DNA from: Polyodon spathula
Lineage: Eukaryota > Chordata > Actinopteri > Acipenseriformes > Polyodontidae
Assembly: GCF_017654505.1 (NCBI RefSeq)
Contig: NC_054538.1
Span: 62,783,678 to 62,847,677 of the forward strand
Length of the DNA: 64,000 nucleotides
Reading direction: 5' to 3'
In this document: one piece after another, positions 38,686 to 49,004 of the stretch
How positions within the stretch are numbered: position 1 is the stretch's first letter
Layout of the letters: each line of letters opens with the position of its first letter
Made by a program: the position numbers and the translations under genes
The notes under the pieces: model-generated
Told to the model about the DNA's origin: nothing
What the model saw: only the letters and a program-made list of their open reading frames with translations
Databases searched by the model: none

Positions 38686-39599
38686 ATCTTTTCAATGCAA
38701 AATGCTCTAATTCACTTTTATATTATTACCACTTAGGAAGTGTGTTTATGTTGTACTAAATATGAAAATTTTTCTGAACGGTTTTCAATTACACTAATCA
38801 GAACTATTTTGTAAAACTCTGCATTTGAAATTGTGAACAATAAAAATAATCAAATATTTAAACAACCATTGAAATAAATTGTTATAAACTACAGTATTCT
38901 ATATGTGTTGCTTAATGTTATTGTTTAGAGCTACAAGGCTGCAAACAGAAAAGATCGTAGGGTGTCCATACTTTTGGGCACTCTAAAACATTACTAGATT
39001 GTTAAAGATAAATATGAAATCAATATTACATTAATATTGTTCTGCTTGTATGATTGAATGCTAAAACTAAGAAACTTTGAAAAATATATATATATATATA
39101 TATATATCTCTATATATAATATATTAGATACTATATATATATATATATATCTTGATCATGTGAAGGGGCTGTTAACACAATAATTAGCCATTTTCAAAAG
39201 TTCACAGTGGAGCTCAGGCAGATATAATCTGCAGTGAAGTGTTTCTGGGCATGTGTCCATTGTTGGTAATGCAATATAATTACATTTGTTTATTGTTGCT
39301 CTATTTTAATATTGTTACTTTCAGATCCTATAAGGGCACTACTATAGATATTTCATTAAAGTCTATTTGTGTTTTTGAGTTTTAAACGCATTAATTTGAG
39401 CTTTAACTAACATTTGTTGTTCTTAAAATGGCAACATTCATGTCTACTTTAAAAAATATATCCAAATTGCTGAAACACTGTAGCTCATAATATTGTCTTC
39501 ATTGTATTGGAGGTAAGGATGTTCTTTATGTGTGTCTGTATTTTTACCCCGGCAATAAATATTTATTTTTAAGGGCTAAGTAGATGTTTTTGTATTCTG
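38686..39599. other. non-coding stretch with (TA)n
   Basis: (TA)n tracts at 39084-39107 and 39133-39150. GGGTGTCCATACTTTTGGGC near 38960-38979 resembles a Tc1/mariner terminal sequence, without a partner. Confidence 0.4.
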
Positions 39600-39800
39600 T
39601 TATTAAAACCTCATATACCTTCATGAAGGCTTTGCAGCCAAAACTTTGGTTTCTTTCTCAATAAATTTTGAAAATGCTTGGGTGTGCGGCTTCCCTTTTT
39701 CTTTGTTGAGTTTAGCTTTGCTCCATTGTCCTACACGTCGGCTATGCTGCTTGGGTGTGCGTCTACTCTTTGTTTTTTCTATGAAAACCTCAATTGCCAC
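39600..39800 (+). repeat. possible Penelope-like element 3' region
   Basis: CTTCATGAAGGCTTTGCAGC followed by CAAAAC and CAATAAATTTTGAAAA recalls the 'CTGATGAAGGC...GCCGAAAC...AATAAA' segment of Penelope-like and related retroelements, which embeds a hammerhead ribozyme core. The small GGC-TTTGCA-GCC stem is kept, but core bases (CTGATGA, GAAA) are mutated. GCTTGGGTGTGCG occurs twice (39676-39688 and 39748-39760). Confidence 0.3.
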
Positions 39801-40409
39801 TTGTGGATAGTATCTCTGCCCTCTCGTGGAGTTCGTATCAGCTTGTATCTTCCACCACCCAATAAGATATTCTATGTAAAATCAAGTATGCCTGCTGATG
39901 AAATTTCATTTGTAAGATTGAGCTGGAATAAGTGCATTAGTAGGAAATATTACAAATAACTATTTCTAAGGGTTTCAAAATATTTTTTTTAAAAAGTAGA
40001 ATACAGACTGGGACAAATGTATTATTTTACTCCAAAAAAGTTGAATTTAAGAATATCCCTCTACTTCACTGATATTAACTGCTACCAAAATATATTTAAG
40101 AGAGTTTAAAGAAGCTCAGTTTCAAGCCACCGTCCCTACACATGCTTAACTAACTGCAGCATTTTCCTTTTATGTCACTGGTACATATCAAACATTGTTC
40201 CTGCCTAACTCCATCTGGTACTTGCAGATGTCTCAATCAGGTAACAGCTGCATTATGTCATTGATCCAACTAAGGCAGTCTAACTTTATACAAAGTTCCG
40301 TTTAAGTGGAGAGAATATGATTCACGTGATTCCATGTACAAAATTACCGCAAGACCATTGTGATTTTCCCAATAAAATTCTTAATTAAATCAAGGTTGGA
40401 TGGTTCTCA
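39801..40409. other. non-coding stretch
   Basis: Nothing recognised. Confidence 0.5.
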
Positions 40410-40498
40410 AAGAAGAAGAAGAAGAAGAAGAAGAAGAAGAAGAAGAAGAAGAAGAAGAAGAAGAAGAAGAAGAAGAAGAAGAAGAAGAAAAAGAAGAA
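40410..40498. repeat. (AAG)n purine-only tract
   Basis: About 29 AAG units with one AAA interruption near the end. Confidence 0.97.
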
Positions 40499-42449
40499 TG
40501 TACACCCAATTGTGCATGGTAAGGCTGTAACATTGCTAGGTTCTGCTGTAGTATAAGAATGTACACGAATTAAGCTTGAGTAGTTTATCAGCTTCCCTGA
40601 CTTGAAATTACATTTTTATATGTACAGTTCTTTATATCCGGTCTTCTTCTGATACATGTGCAAGCCTTATTAATGTTTTCCATAAAAGCAGACAGCCGAG
40701 AACAAAACTATAGAACAATAGTTGATAGGAACATTACAGTTCACCATGTAAAACAATAATATACATATTACTACTATGACTACTAATAATAATTCCAAAA
40801 ACAGACAGATTATACATTACAGTGTTTTTATAATATCTCCATATTTGGTATCCCTAATATATTAAAACATATACAGTATATTACAGATTATGAGCTGCAT
40901 TGAAGCAGGGGCAACAAAACATGTCACATTCAGAAAGCTACTATTGTGAAAAAAAAAAAAAAAATGCAGATTGTAGAAATGAGGTATAATTTAGCAAGAC
41001 CCCAGGTAAAGAACAAACATATCGTTTTAGTACATAATGTTCACTGAGGACACTTAAATCAGCCTGAAAAGAAAGGCAAGCTAAAAAGCATATCATTTGT
41101 GTAAGTAGAGCAGGTATGAAATACATAATAATTTACATTTGCTAAGGCACTTAGATGACAATGCTGAGCGTCAGACTGACTGTTTCCATGCTTTTCCACA
41201 TTCCTTTACAACAGCCGGCAAAGATCATCGTGAAAATAGACAAGTGGTGGCACAGTCTGACAGACGCTTTTACTTTGAAAATGCACACACTATAATACAT
41301 CCTGCTTGAACTCTGACTGGAACAAGTCTATTGTTCACTAGATGATGACAAGACAATGGTTGGTTTGTAACTGCAAATGCGCTTTATGCTACACAGGCAA
41401 CTGCTAAATGAACAATGCATATTTTATTTAATTTTGCACGTAAAATCCTTATGTTATTTTACCAACACAGACATTAGCAAAATTGGTTCTTATGATGGTC
41501 TAAAAGCTTTAATAGTTTTTATTAGAATGTTGTTCTAATTAAAAGTGCTCCCATAAAGGAAGTGGTGTGAACATTAAAGGATGTATCTGGGTTTTCCAAT
41601 TTTCATGGAAGTAATTCAACATGATTACAATATTTTCTTTTTCTGTACACTGCTTCTTTAATTTTATTGGCCACTCTTTCATATACTAGCTGTGAATGGT
41701 GCCCATTTTGAGATTAGGAGATTAGGTTATTCATCACTCATGATTCTCCCTGCTGTGCTGGCACGATGAGAGTGCAGTCAAATCAAAACATCTCTGGAAG
41801 GCATTTCAAAATAATTGAATGCATCACAATTTCCCTATTAATACATATCTCATATAACAGATTATGCATGAAATGTCCACATTATCTGTTACTTTTTGTT
41901 AATGTCTTGCTCTTCACCAGTAAATTTAATAAATAGAGTGAATAACCGTGCTAAGACAAAAGGATAGGTTACTGATAGCCATTTTTCAAGATTCAGTAGA
42001 AAATGTAAGTAAATCGATCATTGTATTCCTCTACTGGAATGTCTAAAAGTGTATGTTGCTAAGCAAATCGTAATTTAAATGTACTGTGCAATTCTTTGTG
42101 AACTGTGTTACTTAAGGCATTTTTTAGACACTTAACATCAGAGGCTATTTATCTGCCAGAATATAATGTCTTTTTTAACACATGGGTTATTAATTCAATA
42201 TTAATAATTAATTGTTTAGCATTGACAGGACAGTCGAGTTTAAATAAGAATGGTTATGTCCACACCATTATTATATATTATTGTCTGCCTTGAAGGCAAA
42301 TATGTTAGGCAAATTACTTTTTTATTTACCTTAACTTTAGGTTCATAGTATTTGGTTCAAATATAGGGCACATAAAGAATTTCTACATAAAATCAACACT
42401 AAACAAATAAGAAAAGGAAAATGAATAAATTACCATAACCCCATACATA
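40499..42449. other. non-coding stretch
   Basis: AT-rich; an A run at about 40950-40964. No gene or repeat family recognised. Confidence 0.5.
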
Positions 42450-42452
42450 CAT

Positions 42453-42495
<43 letters not shown>

Positions 42496-42510
42496 ATATA
42501 TATATTATAA
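42450..42510. repeat. interrupted (TA)n tract
   Basis: ATATAT blocks broken by TAATAT and TATTATAT units. Confidence 0.92.
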
Positions 42511-42622
42511 TTTAATGACTAAAGTTTAGGGATTAAATGTACACTTTTTTAAATTGACTTTTTTCTGGAGATACACACAAAGTAGGGGCAAGCTGTTTTT
42601 TACATTTTTTTTTATTATACTT

Positions 42623-42931
42623 GTTAGGTTATATCATAACCCTGATTCCCTGAAATAGAAATGTAACCATTACTGTATGGGTGTTTATACAAACATTTTT
42701 TTATTATCAAAGCTGCTGGACGAGCCTGTGACACAGTCATGGCCCACCTCCGAGGACATAAAAGCTCTGCGGTCATATGCCTCAATGTCATTTTTCCTTC
42801 AAGTCTGCTGCAATCATGGATGCAGCGACCTTGAAGGTTAATGGTTACATTTCTATTCCAAGGAATCAGGGTTATGATAATAACCTAACGTTCCATATCA
42901 AGTACAAAATGTAACCATTACTGTATGGGTG
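42623..42931 (-). repeat. DIRS terminal repeat structure
   Basis: Arm 1 (42623-42672) reads GTTAGGTTATATCATAACCC...AAATGTAACCAT. Its reverse complement recurs at 42840-42890 (GTTAGGTTATTATCATAACC on the minus strand). In addition the tract starting AATGTAACCATTACTGTATG (24 bp, 42660-42683) is repeated identically at 42908-42931 in direct orientation. DIRS elements carry inverted termini and an internal complementary region of this kind. Confidence 0.75.
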
Positions 42932-43157
42932 ATTGTACCTAAGCTGTAGAAAGGGTAATATTGCATAACGACTGGAATGCTATAAGGCTAAGCCGAGAGG
43001 CTGCCTTGTGCATTACCATACGGAACCCCTGTAACTAGTAGCTAGGGCAAAAAAATTGAGGGAGAAATTCACCTCTATACCTGTGTTGTAAGGGTCGACT
43101 GAGAAGCATGCCTTAACACTCTCATTCCAAAACCAGGGTTTTAAGGATCCACGACAT

Positions 43158-43340
43158 TTAGTCTGTAGAACTTTGTAAAGGTATGGGCGTAGCCCACATC
43201 ATTGCATTGCAAATGTCCTTGACAGATGCACCCTGGAATAAAGCCCAAAAAGTTGCCATGCCCCTGCTGGAATAGTTGGCCAGCTCAAAAGCATTCCTGA
43301 CTATGTCTGCTATCCATTTGGACAGCCTTTGCTTAGACAA
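43158..43340 (-). pseudogene. DIRS tyrosine recombinase C-terminal fragment
   Basis: 'KQRLSKWIADIVRNAFELA' then 'SSRGMATFWALFQGASVKDI' then 'CNAMMWATP'. In fish DIRS recombinases this region reads A-H-S-T-R-G-x-A-x-x-W-A...G-[AV]-x-x-x-[DE]-I-C-x-A-[AS]-x-W-[SA]-x-P. The HxxR box is degraded to YSSR, which keeps the Arg and loses the His. The downstream catalytic Tyr is not identifiable in frame. The protein would recombine circular cDNA into the genome. Confidence 0.75.
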
Positions 43341-43404
43341 GGCTTGACCATGGGATTTCGCCCCATAGCAGACAGTCCGATTGTTTAGTATGCCAGGGCT
43401 TGAA

Positions 43405-43808
43405 CTCGGCAGAGCATATGCAGACAGGCTAAAAGAATTGAATCTGTTCAGTCTTGAACAAAGAAGACTACGTGGCGACCTAATTCAAGCATTCAAAATT
43501 CTAAAAGGTATTGACAGTGTCGACCCAAGGGACTTTTTCAGCCTGAAAAAAGAAACAAGGACCAGGGGTCACAAATGGAGTTTAGAAGAAGGGGCATTCA
43601 GAACAGAAATAGGAGCCACTTTTTTACACAGAGAATTGTGAGGGTCTGGAATCAACTCCCCAGTAATGTTGTTGAAGCTGACACCCTGGGATCCTTCAAG
43701 AAGCTGCTTGATGAGATTTTGGGATCAATAAGCTACTAACAACCAAACGAGCAAGATGGGCCGAATGGCCTCCTCTCGTTTGTAAACCTTCTTATGTTCT
43801 TATGTTCT
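43405..43808 (+). mobile_element. CR1-type LINE 3' fragment
   Basis: A ~400-bp 5'-truncated CR1 copy starting in the AYADRLKELNLF codons and ending in TTCTTATGTTCTTATGTTC tail repeats (43790-43808). It is inserted in the DIRS recombinase region in the opposite orientation to the CR1 copy at 45257-46427. Confidence 0.9.
43421..43641 (+). pseudogene. CR1 ORF2 C-terminal fragment
   Basis: 'LKELNLFSLEQRRLRGDLIQ', 'FKILKGIDSVDPRDFFSL' and 'RTRGHKWSLEEGAFRTEIGA' match the same part of the copy at 6080-6400. Here the glutamate codon at the site of that copy's stop is intact. A frameshift after 'EIGAT' breaks it earlier than its relative. Confidence 0.85.
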
Positions 43809-43814
43809 TATATA

Positions 43815-44703
43815 TAGATGTCACGCTCTATCAGACTGGAAAGAAGGCAGATGGAAGCCTCCAATTCCACAGACTGGTTGATATGGAATGCAGAGATCGT
43901 CTTTGGCACAAAGGCAGGATTGGTACGCAGCTACCATTGTCCTGGCCTCTGTAAAAATGAAGCAGGCTTTTGCAATGGAGAATGCCTGCATCTCACTCAC
44001 CCGCTTTGTGGAGGTGATAGCAAGCAAGAAAGCCGCATTGAGCAATAAATATTTTAGCTCAGCTGAATACCTGGGCTCAGATGGAGAATTAATGAGTGCA
44101 TTAAATATCACGTTTAACCTCCAGCAAGGATCAATGTCCTTCATAGGCACGAGCCCCTTTCAAAAGTTGCCCCACCAGAAAGTGAGCTCCTGGGGCGACC
44201 AAGTCAATTTTGACATGGCAAGCCGAAATGGCTGTCAGATAGACCTTTAATGTGGAAGGGAATTTCCCCTCGTCAAAAAGGTCATGCAAAAATTGCAGTA
44301 TAACTGCCATGGGACAGGTCGTGGGGTCAAACCCACGAGGCAGACACCACGTCTGAAAAACACCCCACTTGTACCCTTATTGGGAATGTGTGGACAGTGC
44401 TCTGGCATTCTGCAGGCTGTCAATGACCTTATTAAAAAACCCCAGACGGCTCAAATGCAGCCGTTCAGGGGCCAGAACCAGAGCTGCAGGCTCGATGGGT
44501 CGGGATGCCATAAGGTCCCCCGTGCTTGAGCAGTCTCGATGGCTGGCCCTCAGCTCAGGAGCTGCATCCAGGTTGAAAATCAGAGTCTCTTGGGCCAATA
44601 AGGGGCTACTCGGAACGCCTTGGCTCTGTTCTGCCTGGTTTTCTCCAGATATAGCAGGAGCAGGACAAGCGGTGGGAAGACATATAACAGTTACCTCGGC
44701 CAC
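43815..44703 (-). pseudogene. DIRS post-RNase H / recombinase N-terminal region
   Basis: Read on the minus strand in shifting frames: 'FNKVIDSLQNARALSTHSQ' (44432-44377), 'KWGVFQTWC' (about 44370-44344), then 'LHDLFDEGKFPSTLKVYLTA' and 'ISACHVKIDL' (about 44286-44200). The pattern N-A-R-x-x-S-T-x-x-x-Y...W...F-L...[LF]-D-x-G-x-x-x-S-T-[LI]-K-V-Y-x-x-A-I-S-A-x-H is that of the N-terminal core of fish DIRS recombinases. Stops and frameshifts throughout. Confidence 0.7.
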
Positions 44704-44718
44704 TGGTGCGCCAAGGAT

Positions 44719-45260
44719 TTATTGCACTGGGTCCCCACCTATTATGGAGAAACAAAGGGGACAGTGGGTTGATTCCTGGGAGGCATCTGATCTCCAGAAC
44801 CTCTCCCAAATGAGGATCACCACCTTGGGTTCAAACCTCCAATCTGAGGCGCTAGAGACTCCTTGAGAGGAGGTCCACCACCCAATTTGTCCTGTCCATA
44901 GTGAGAGCAGTTTCTCATGTGCCCAGAGCAAATGCTTGCAGGCCACACGATAAAGACTTGGCAACCTGAGGCCGCTCTGGTGGTTAATGTAAGCCACCAC
45001 TGTTGTGTTGTCTCCCTCGAACCTCCTGCAAAAAATTCTGCAAGGCCAGTTAAACTGCCTGCAGCTCTAAAACACTGATGTGGAGACCCTGCCAAGGGAA
45101 GTTCCACACACCTTGCACACCTCTGACATGCCACATAGCACACCAGCCCAGACTGGGGTGATGATCTCCCTTCTGGTGACACTGCCCAGCACTACATCAA
45201 GGTGTAGATGGACAGGCTGTTTCCACCAAAAGAGCTCCTTTAGACAGTGATGAGACACAC
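44719..45260 (-). pseudogene. DIRS RNase H domain remnant
   Basis: The minus frame 45000-44719 carries 'MVAYINHQSGLRLPSLYRVA' and, after a stretch of altered sequence, 'ASQESTHCPLCFSI'. DIRS RNase H regions have '[DN]-N-T-x-V-V-x-Y-I-N-[HR]-Q-G-G-x-x-S' and 'F-A-S-x-x-N-x-[HK]-[CL]-P-x-[FW]-[FY]-S'. The segment just upstream (45276-45067, 'LVRTD'-type region unreadable) includes 'LKELFWWKQPVHLHLDVVLG', the usual RT-RNase H connection. The frame is broken. Confidence 0.7.
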
Positions 45261-46427
45261 AAGAACATAAGAACATAAGAAAATTTACAAACGAGAGGAG
45301 GCCATTCGGCCCATCTTGCTCATTTGGTTGTTAGTAGCTTATTGATCCCAGAATCTCATCAAGCAGCTTCTTGAAGGATCCCAGGGTGTCAGCTTCAACA
45401 ACATTACTGGGGAGTTGATTCAAGACCCTCATGATTCTCTGTGTAAAAAAGTGCCTCCTATTTTCTGTACTCAATGCCCCTTTGTCTAATCTCCATTTGT
45501 GACCTCTGGTCCTTGTTTCTTTTTCAGGTTGAAAAAGTCCCTTGGGTCGACATTGTCAATACCTTTTAGAACTTCAAATGCTTGAATTAGGTCGCCACGT
45601 AGTCTTCTTTATTCAAGACTGAACAGATTCAATTCTTTTAGCCTGTCTGCATATGACATACCTTTTAAACCCGGAATAATTCTGGTCACTCTTCTTTGCA
45701 CTCTTTCTAGAGCAGCAATATCTTTTTTATAGTGAGGTGACCAGAACTGAACACAATATTCAAGTTGAGGTTTTACTAATGCATTGTACAGTTTTAACAT
45801 TACTTCCCTTGATTTAAATTCAACACTTTTCACAATGTATCCGAGCATCTTGTTGGCCTTTTTTATAGCTTCCCCACATTGTCTAGATGAAGACATTTCT
45901 GAGTCAACAAAAACTCCTAGGTCTTTTTCATAGATTCCTTCTCCAACTTCAGTATCTCCCATATGATATTTATAATGCACATTTTTATTTCCTGCGTGCA
46001 GTACCTTACACTTTTCTTTATTAAATGTCATTTGCCATGTGTCTGCCCAGTTCTGAATCTTGTCTAGATCATTTTGAATGACCTTTGCTGCTGCAACAGT
46101 GTTTGCAACTCCTCCTATTTTTGTGTCGTCTGCAAATTTAACAAGTTTGCTTACTATACCAGAATCTAAATCATTAATGTAGATTGGGAATATCAGAGGA
46201 CCTAATACTGATCCCTGTGGTACTCCACTGGTTACCACACTCCATTCTGAGGTTTCTCCTCTAATCAGTACTTTCTTTTTTCTACATGTTAACCACTCCC
46301 TAATCCATGTACATGTGCATCCTCAAAAAAATCAAGCAGGTTAGTTAGACACGATCTCCCTTTCCTAAAACCATGTTGACTGTCTTCCAGGACACTGTTA
46401 CAATATAGGTAATTTTCCATTTTGGAA
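45257..46427 (-). mobile_element. CR1-type LINE, 5'-truncated, internally deleted
   Basis: The 3' tail AAGAACATAAGAACATAAG on the plus strand starts at about 45261. The body matches 6008-7320 closely. Relative to that copy it lacks the 124 bp equivalent to 7068-7191 (junction at about 46317-46318), which shifts the reading frame. The 5' truncation lies near 46427. It splits the DIRS RT from its RNase H. Confidence 0.9.
45609..46238 (-). pseudogene. CR1 ORF2 RT core fragment
   Basis: A 209-codon frame with 'GVPQGSVLGPLIFPIYINDL' and 'KFADDTKIGGVANTVAAAKV' (FADD motif kept), then the thumb and C-terminal region to RLKELNLFSLE, where a stop ends it. Closely similar to the 6383-7492 frame. Upstream parts are lost to a frame-breaking deletion and 5' truncation. 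Confidence 0.88.
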
Positions 46428-47298
46428 GGAAATTTGGAAGGGTTGGGTAACTGCTGCCATCAAGCACAGAATGGAAATTCACTACCATGAGTGCATTGTT
46501 GAACTGAAAAAGCTCTAAACAGATGGCTATTCTCTGCACTCTGTCATCTGACAAAGTGGACAGTGTTGACCTGGAGTCCAAGCACACTCCTAGATAAGAG
46601 GCTGTCTGTGAAGGCGTGAGCTGGCTCATCGCATGAGTTACCACAAGGCCCAACCGTTGAAGATGGCCTGTGACAAGTTCTGTGTGGACCTCTGCTTGTG
46701 CTGGAGACTGGGCGCAAATTAGCCAGTTGTCCAGATAATTTAGCACTCTGATGCCTTTGAGTTTCAAAGGAGCCAGGATAGGTTCCACTTCAAGAAGGCA
46801 AGGGGAGTTAGAGAGATGCCAAATGGCAAGACATAGAAAGCAGGTGCTATCTGTGTGCTAGTTTCATGAGGGTTTTGAAGTTCACAGCGGTGAACCAGTC
46901 ACCTGGCTTAATTGACTGCAAAAGCTGTTGCATTGTCAACATTTTGAACCTCCTTCGACACAAATACAGGTTGCCTGTCTGAGGTTGAGAATTGGTCTGA
47001 GGCCACCATCCCACTTGGGCACTAGGAAGTACTTGGAGTAGAATCTTTCCTCTTCAGCGGCATCCTGTTGGTCCGTGAGTGATGTTACATTCACACCCCG
47101 AAAGGGAGGGTGACTGTGCTTGAACTGCAGGGAGTAGGTCTGAACGTTAGTAAGCACCCAGATGTCAGTAGTGCACTGACGCCAATACTTCAGATGGCTC
47201 CTTGAAAAGAGGCCCTGGGCCTGTGGCAGCAAACTCGCCAAAAATTGTGGTCTGTCAGTGCCTCCTTGGTGTGGTCTGGCCCCAGGCAGGAAGAGCAT
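46428..47298 (-). pseudogene. DIRS reverse transcriptase remnant
   Basis: The first frame (47298-46936) has 'YSLQFKHSHPPFRGVNVTSL' then 'EERFYSKYFLVPKWDGGLRP' and 'ILNLRQAT', the DIRS RT N-terminal blocks (FYSxYFLVPKxDGGxRPILDLRxLN). The second (46788-46428) has 'PLKLKGIRVLNYLDNWLICA' and 'LGLVVTHAMSQLTPSQTASY' then LGVCLDS. The catalytic YLDDW motif of DIRS is YLDNW here, so one metal-binding Asp is lost. The middle of the domain (46800-46935) is in other frames. Confidence 0.85.
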
Positions 47299-47420
47299 TT
47301 GCAGTGCTTGTCCTTATCAGGAAGACAGACATGATGCAAGAAACAAGCAATGCCATGTACAGTATACAGATGTACAGGTGCTGCTTCAGCCTGCTTACAG
47401 ACAGCAACTAGGTGGATCAA
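47190..47420 (-). pseudogene. DIRS gag-like Cys/His segment
   Basis: 'CLPDKDKHCKCSSCLGPDHT' continuing KEALTDHNF resembles the 'D-x-H-x-x-C-x-x-C-L-G-x-x-H-[AT]-x-x-A-L' segment of fish DIRS ORF1 proteins. It is a putative nucleic-acid-binding Gag region. It directly precedes the RT in the same strand. Its N-terminal continuation (47420-47610) is Ser/Pro/Arg-rich and frameshifted. Confidence 0.6.
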
Positions 47421-47640
47421 GACCGGTTTGGTACTGGACTGGGGCCATGAGCACTGGTCGGTAGCAGCCTGTGTAGGACCAGGTAGAAACCGAGTCGGTC
47501 CAGTGACTTTAGCACTGGGTCGGTACGGTAGCTGGTCTGAGCATTCACAGTCTGTGTTTCATGATGCCTCAAACCTCCCCTGCACTGAACCGGGCCTCCC
47601 CTCCTCAAGGTTGCTAATGTTGGGACTAAAACCCATTTTC

Positions 47641-49004
47641 CTTTTCAGAAACCTTGTTAAAGACAATTTCAGAGATAAACCAAGCCAGACTAGAGAAGTT
47701 TGGAAAATCAAACAATAAGCCTACTAAACAAGAAAGACAATGATCAGTCTATTAAAGACTTGCCTTTAAATGAACATTAATTTGGTTGAAAAATTCACAA
47801 ATCTATTGAGCACCACAAATAGGTTTAATGTGTCACTTGTTGCTCTCTGTGTTAGTTGTTAAATGCAAAGAATAACGATTTCATGTCCATGACTGAATGT
47901 GCATTGGATATTTCATGAAGATGAAAACTGAATAGCTCCACTTTAAATCCATATTTACATGAGCTTGGACATTTAAGGGCTAACATTAAGTGATTAAAAA
48001 AAAAAAAAAAAGTTATGCAAAGGTGCTTTGAAGCTTTGAACAGGAAATATGTGTATATCTATCGCAAGCTTTAACTCATGAGTAAATTATTTTGATCAAC
48101 TAAATAAAGATTGATATTCATGAGACTGTTCTAGACATGTTGGTTTCTTTAACAATATGCAAAAAAGTATCATACATACAAAATCATATTTAATCTATCA
48201 ACAACTTGAAATAACTTCAAATAAAACTCATAAGATACAATTTGATAACTATGGCCCATGATCTTTCTGAACATGAGAAATAGTCGCCAGATACAGGGTT
48301 TGTATTTGATTGCAGGACGTAAAACAAAATAGTCCTTCATTGTTGCATCAAAACCTTTGATTCACATATTGACAGTACATTATTTAGTTATTAAAGATAT
48401 TTAAAAGGATACTTTCCTATTTTAAACTGAAAATGAAAGCCATTTTATGTATGCTATGCAGTACATAGGGCACATTCAACTATTTCAACTGAATCTGTTT
48501 ATCCCACAGCTCGACTCAAACAAATACTGGATCCTCCCACTGCTGACACACAAAATGTGTTATTACCATTAATGAAAAAGCTAATGGTCCATTTTCATAT
48601 ATATCAATTTACATTTTACAATTTGAGTATACAAATGATACATAGAATGCCAGGCTGGAGATATTTTGCTGAAGGAAATAGTTTTAATGTGTTTTATGGA
48701 CATCAAATATTGTGAATAATGATGCATCCAAAGAATGCAAATAAGATGACAGTTCATATGCTGTGATCAACAGTCTTTGTATAAGAGGTTTGAGAGAGAA
48801 TTGAATGTTGAGCCTTAAAACAAAGCAAAAAAATCAGTATAATGCAAGATATACATTTTAACAAATAAATAGCAACTTGTCTTTTGTTACAGTGACCTGG
48901 ATTTTTTATTTCCGTAAGTTGTGATAAAAAAAATAATTAAAAAGCACAGTACATAGAATACATACACACACACGCACAAACACACAGGCACGCATGCACA
49001 CACG
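47641..49004. other. non-coding stretch
   Basis: AT-rich, with an A run at about 47997-48012 and CA-rich sequence with variant units at 48965-49003. No gene. Confidence 0.5.

Larger units (their letters stand above)
42620..47640 (-). mobile_element. DIRS-type tyrosine-recombinase retrotransposon, degraded and nested
   Basis: On the minus strand the order is a gag-like Cys/His piece (47420-47200), RT (47298-46428), RNase H (45260-44720), a DIRS-specific region (44700-43815) and the tyrosine recombinase C-terminus (43340-43158). The terminal inverted/direct repeat structure (42623-42931) follows. DIRS elements have no integrase or ordinary LTRs; cDNA is made circular and recombined by the YR protein. 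This copy is full of stops, has lost its 5' terminal repeat and is broken by two CR1 LINEs (43405-43808, +; 45257-46427, -). Confidence 0.85.
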
